DNA of 64,000 nucleotides from assembly GCF_017654505.1 (NCBI RefSeq), contig NC_054538.1, positions 24,794,283 through 24,858,282 of the forward strand, given 5' to 3'. Shown one piece after another: positions 36,607-64,000 of this stretch (the stretch's first letter is position 1; each line of letters starts with the position of its first letter). Both the position numbers and the translations under genes were made by a program. The notes beneath the pieces were generated by a model. The model saw only the letters and a list, made by a program, of their open reading frames with translations, was not told the DNA's origin and ran no database searches. The DNA comes from Polyodon spathula. Taxonomy: Eukaryota; Chordata; Actinopteri; Acipenseriformes; Polyodontidae.

Positions 36607-36680
<74 letters not shown>
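36607..36680. repeat. (TA)n microsatellite replacing a MITE end
   Basis: It immediately precedes the 36681 MITE copy, where the left terminal repeat would be expected. Confidence 0.95.
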
Positions 36681-36685
<5 letters not shown>

Positions 36686-36956
36686 ATCAGCATTTTAGAT
36701 GTTTTATTTAAAATGATGTCACAAACGTCTACTGGAAGCCACAATAGTAGTACATTATTTCATGTTAGATTTCGAAAATGAATATTTTTTAAATTGTTGT
36801 CAGTTTTTGTTGTTTCCATTTTTGTCAGTACATGGAAAACTACAAAGTGTTAATTCAAAATGTCAGCGTAACATTAGTCAACAAGTTTCATTTGACTTCT
36901 TGAAGATAAATTGGTTAATTCTATAGGGTTATGCAAACTTTTTGGCCATAGCTTTA
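36681..36956. mobile_element. Tc1-like MITE, second copy, left end lost
   Basis: The interior matches the 9769-10080 MITE in order (atttcatgttagattt, catggaaaactacaaagtg, gcgtaacatta). The right TIR reads gggttatgcaaactttttgg followed by ccatagctt and TA. The left TIR is gone and a (TA)n tract sits in its place. Confidence 0.8.
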
Positions 36957-37660
36957 CAGTCATATATTTAACAGACAGTTTTGAACATATGAAATGCAGA
37001 GTATGCAGAAGCAATGCACTGGTAATATAGGATACACTTAAATTGCATAACCTGCATGTAAGGATAACTGAATCAACAGGAAAGAAGTTTCAAAAAGCAG
37101 ATTTATTTCCTTTTGTAGTTTTGTTAAAAGGGGCTCTTGTTTATTGCTTCAGAGGAACACAGTTCCCCTCCCTCTGTATCATAACTTTTTTTGATGTTGC
37201 CAGGAAGCAGCCCTAATGATGGCTTTTTGAAAACCAATAAACCCTCCTGCAATTATGACCCACAACTGTAAACAGCTGTTATTTCTAAAGAGGGACCCTT
37301 TTTTAGATGTATCATATTCATGTAGTTTCAAATGGCTGGAGAGATAAAAAATCTGTTCCTGTGGGGATCAGAGCTCAGTGGCTGGTAAGTAAAATATATT
37401 GTTTTGACTAGAACTTCTGTCAGAACTTGAAAAACAATAAGCAAGCAGTCAGCCTAGTAGACAATCATACTCTTATCTATAATTTTAAAGGTATTCCATA
37501 AGGGCAAGCCTTGCTTTCATTACACAGAATTGTTTATGATCTACTGTTATAGATTCAGTTTACAAGATCTAATGGATTGTTGTCCAGACAACAAATAGTA
37601 AAACAACTTTACAAGACAATACAAATGTGAGGGTATGTTCATATGTTATTATATATAGTT
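36957..37660. other. Intergenic DNA, possible regulatory stretch
   Basis: No gene. 37100-37330 is complex, non-repetitive sequence with homeobox-type cores (ctaatgatgg, gcaattatg) and an E-box (cagctg) between BMP5 and HMGCLL1. A regulatory role is inference. Confidence 0.25.
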
Positions 37661-37679
37661 TTCTTTAAGTTAACATTTT

Positions 37680-38937
37680 ATGAGAAAAGTTTATTGTTTA
37701 AATGTAGTGCCAACTTCAAATAGAGGAAATTACAAATGTATTCCTCATTTAACAGTACCTCCACTACATGAGATAGAACATAGAATTTACAAATATAGTC
37801 ATCTTAAACAACTTTTAACAGAACAAACACCATATACAATATGTATTGTGAAATATATGTGCAGGGTGATTATAAAGCAAGCAGGCCACTACCATACAAA
37901 TGAATCATGCATGGATAGCATTTTGTTCAGTGCTTTATACAGGTCTTGCACAAAAAGACTTGGATGATGAAAATTGTAGATGAAAGGATCACACAATAAT
38001 TTTGAAAGACTTTGAATTTAGAAAAGAAAAAAAAAAAGAAAAATTGTAAAGATTGTGCATTTTGTTGTGCAAGACATGAACAGAATCCTTACTTATCCAT
38101 CTTTCGTTCTTGCATTATTTTTTTCTTGAAACTTGCATTTATACATTTGCACATCTTGCTGATCCTACTCATATTCCAGTGCTTCTATTGGTATGGGATG
38201 GAATAGCAGCCAAATATGTTTATCATGTGAATGTACACTGTCAACGCACCACAGAAAAGAAACTACCAACTGTTGAACGAGATAGAAGTCTTCCACAGTA
38301 AGGTAATGTTGGTGGCACCACCAATAACCATATTCTATGGGATTTTACTTATAGAACTAATTGTGTCTTGCAAGTACATGACAATATGCACATGACCAAC
38401 ACAGTTGCTGACATGCATTGCGTCAGTGGCCAATGTATCACCTTGTATATATTTATATAGATTTTGCCTGCTTGGTGAGTCCTAGATTGAGAAAAGCTTA
38501 GTTGGATGGGTCACATACTATAGGTGTCCAATAAAACAACCTGCCCCATGCCAAGAAAAGATGGCATCTTACAATACATAGACACCCCTGTGGAAAATGT
38601 GCTGGGGCTCCATCTTCTGTTTATCGTATGTTCAACCATATTTACTACATTATGATGTGAGACAGGAAGGAATTATGATTGTGCTCAAGGTTATTATTGT
38701 TAAAAAGTCCAGCATTAGGACTTATTTAGACCCTGTATTGATAACAGCTGTTTTTTGAAGAATAAGTCTTTCACATATAAATTAAGTCAACCTTTACAGG
38801 GTATTTTATTACACTTTATAGCTGATATTGGCAAGAGTTTCCATACTCATAGTGGACATTTTGAATACGTATTATACATGGAATCAATTGGCAAAGCATA
38901 TTTTCATATATCTAAACATTCCGCCTTCTGCTGTTGA
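37680..38937 (+). other. Cluster of plus-strand open frames, unassigned
   Basis: Four plus-strand open frames (37680-37967, 38012-38206, 38110-38301, 38755-38937) fall within 1.3 kb of a region otherwise poor in reading frames, and between them are only scattered stops. I recognise no domain. It could be an old pseudogene or retroelement fragment, or chance. No gene is claimed. Confidence 0.15.
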
Positions 38938-39159
38938 AAGATGAAACTACATTTTAGTTGTTAGAACAGTACCACAACCAATTAAGCACATGTGCAATAC
39001 TGTTTTTATGCATTTCATTCTTTGTAAAGGCCATTTCAAAATGGATATACTGTAGTTAACCCTTCTTTATGCTGTATTTAAAACACAGATTTTTCATAAC
39101 GTGAGAACCACTATAACTGCTGTAATTTGTCCTGCCTGTTAGAATGATGCACTGTTTTA

Positions 39160-39430
39160 TGTCCAGGGGGAAATGCTGCATCTCCTTACTGCATCTATTT
39201 CCGGCTGGAGATGGTTGTCATAGCAGCAGTTGCTGAGTCAGAGTCTTCAGCTGCAGCAGCCAGTTGCTAATTGGATACTTAGATGTGCAGCCTCATCCGA
39301 TGCATGTCTCAAAACATTACCAAATTTTTTTCAGGAAATAATTGTCTTGTTATCAGCAAGAGGCTTAGGTTGATGCATTTAATACAGCTTGAGAGTCACT
39401 AAATTTGAGGAGTGCCAATTGAAATAGCCG
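39160..39430 (+). promoter_or_regulatory. HMGCLL1: Probable HMGCLL1 5' UTR/promoter region
   Basis: It immediately precedes the HMGCLL1 start codon. Visible elements: an AP-1-type tgagtca at 39234-39240 and an inverted CCAAT box (attgg) at 39270-39274. No clear TATA box and no CpG island. Transcription start not determined. Confidence 0.4.
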
Positions 39431-62458
<23,028 letters not shown>

Positions 62459-64000
62459 GTTTGTATCAATTCTACATAAATTCAATTGAACCTGTTAGAA
62501 ATTGTTAATCATTTTATGTATTTAAAGATCTTCAAAAGTTTAAGCAAAAGAGTAGCATTTCACACAGCCTTTTCTTGTAAATGTTTAATTTTATGCTGTG
62601 AGCTTTTGTTATTTCAAGCCAACTGTGTAAAACATCTGTGGCAGATGGACGCAGAGCCAAACAAAAGTGAACTGAACTGTAAACAATGTGGCTTATGCAC
62701 TACTGCCACACAGAGACTGAGGAAAATCATGTTGCATCTTGAATCTTAACAGCTTGTGTCCGGTTTGAGTGAACGTTGTTTGAAAGCAATTCAAATTTTT
62801 TTTCAGCTTGAAATATTCAAATCTAATCCAAAGTAAATATAAATGCAACTGGATTTTTTGCAACAGGTTTAAATGAGCAATGGATATATTGTGGGTTTTG
62901 TTAAATTACCACCCAGGTAGCTCAACTGTTTTGGGTGTTGTCATTGACACTGGACTGAGGTAATGAAGCAAAATAAATCAATTTGAATATTTCTTTAATC
63001 ACTGTCCATTGTGAGACCTTTATGCTTTACTCATCTCTTTGGTGGAGTGGGTGCTCAAATACTATTGTGTGAGGAAAGTGTTGAGTTTTAAAATAGGTTT
63101 GACAAGTGCTTGAACTTTTTGGTGTATATTTTTACAAGCACCCAAAATAATGCAATAAAAAATAAAAGTGTTTGTTTTGAGCTGACTTGTTCTGCAGGAA
63201 AACATCACGAAACCTGTTATTGTGTAACACATTGCCACCTAATAAGAAAACTTCCAATATATTCTTTATTTATAATAAGCTACATTAAACAATACCTGTC
63301 AGAGTAAACATTACACAATCTTATAACCTGCCTTTTCAGCACAGTTCTCCAAAAATGACCCAAGGGTCTCAGAAAGACTTAAGCAACTAGGAGCCTATTC
63401 ATAATATGTTAAGTGCTATTTTACAGAAGCCCCCATATTCGAAGCAAGGCGCAATCTCCTCGCAAAATGTTCCTTATACCTGAGTGTGGAATTATCGGGT
63501 TAATGGCATGAAAAGGAAAGGGAGCCTTTGGAGAATGCAGATACAGGGATATTTTATGGATTGAGCCCTTGGGCACGGCACCCCTTTGCCAATGTTACTG
63601 AGGATAGGGCACTTAGCTAAACGCATGTAATGGAAACATTCTGCGCATTGCAAACCTGTCACGCTTATTGCAAAACTTAGCCATTTTCATTCCAATTTGG
63701 CCTTTGGAGCGGTGTGTAGTATGATACCGTGCTGTACTCTTTAGTCTGTTATGGAATTATTCTTTCAGCGCCAGAAAAGTGTGCTTGGGAAAGAGATTCG
63801 TTTTTTTTTTTTCAGTCTGAAAGAACGATCATGATTGCAGCTTCCCTTTTTATATTTTTTAAACATGTATTAACACTAGCGATGCTGCTATCACAATCGT
63901 TCTTTTGAATATAATCATTGTATATGTGTGGACAGAACCTTGTATGATCGCTGGGTGCTTTCCATTGCTGTAGTACCTTGGAAAGCTCTTGCATTTCACT
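62459..64000 (+). other. HMGCLL1: HMGCLL1 intron 5 (to window end)
   Basis: No coding exon, repeat or RNA gene recognised. 63400-63700 is less AT-rich and repeat-like in style but unassigned. Confidence 0.5.

Overview
This is an AT-rich, repeat-dense vertebrate nuclear window. It carries the 3' half of one developmental gene and the 5' half of its neighbour, both on the + strand. The first is BMP5 (exons 4-7, positions 5104-11547). The second is HMGCLL1 (five coding exons between 39431 and 62458, continuing off the right edge). BMP5 and HMGCLL1 are also neighbours in the same order and orientation in mammals, so this is conserved synteny. The BMP5 exons encode the propeptide end, the furin site and the whole cystine-knot ligand. 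The HMGCLL1 exons encode an N-myristoylation-type start and the first part of the HMG-CoA lyase barrel. The two genes share no pathway: one product is a secreted TGF-beta-family signal, the other an extramitochondrial ketogenic/leucine-catabolic lyase.

The organism is probably a ray-finned fish. I base this on the mix of Tc1-type transposons, CR1/L2-type LINE tails, Gypsy elements with a SCAN-like Gag, THAP and piggyBac-like remnants, and very abundant (TA)n arrays. A non-teleost such as a sturgeon or paddlefish is my guess; it is inference only.

Layout. 1-2900: LINE tail, GC-richer repeat block and degenerate minisatellite. 2900-5100: (TA)n arrays and a Tc1 remnant in the putative BMP5 intron 3. 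5104-11547: BMP5 exons 4-7, with a 310-bp MITE in intron 5. 11548-39430: about 28 kb of intergenic DNA with two MITE families, a THAP fragment, an L2 fragment, solo LTRs, a 1.2-kb piggyBac-like element and several unique-looking segments that could be regulatory. 39431-62458: HMGCLL1 exons 1-5. Its introns hold a gag-only LTR retrotransposon, a foldback element, LINE and Gypsy fragments, two Tc1 copies (one split by a solo LTR), an L2 tail and a decayed 4.1-kb Gypsy provirus. 62459-64000: intron 5 with nothing recognised.

No clearly new biological system is evident. The more unusual signals are: two Tc1 copies sharing the same premature stop; mobile-element ends repeatedly abutting (TA)n tracts; a piggyBac-like element with doubled terminal motifs; a Gypsy element with a SCAN-like Gag and an out-of-order integrase scrap; and a small two-exon reading frame with promoter-like boxes near 60.8 kb.
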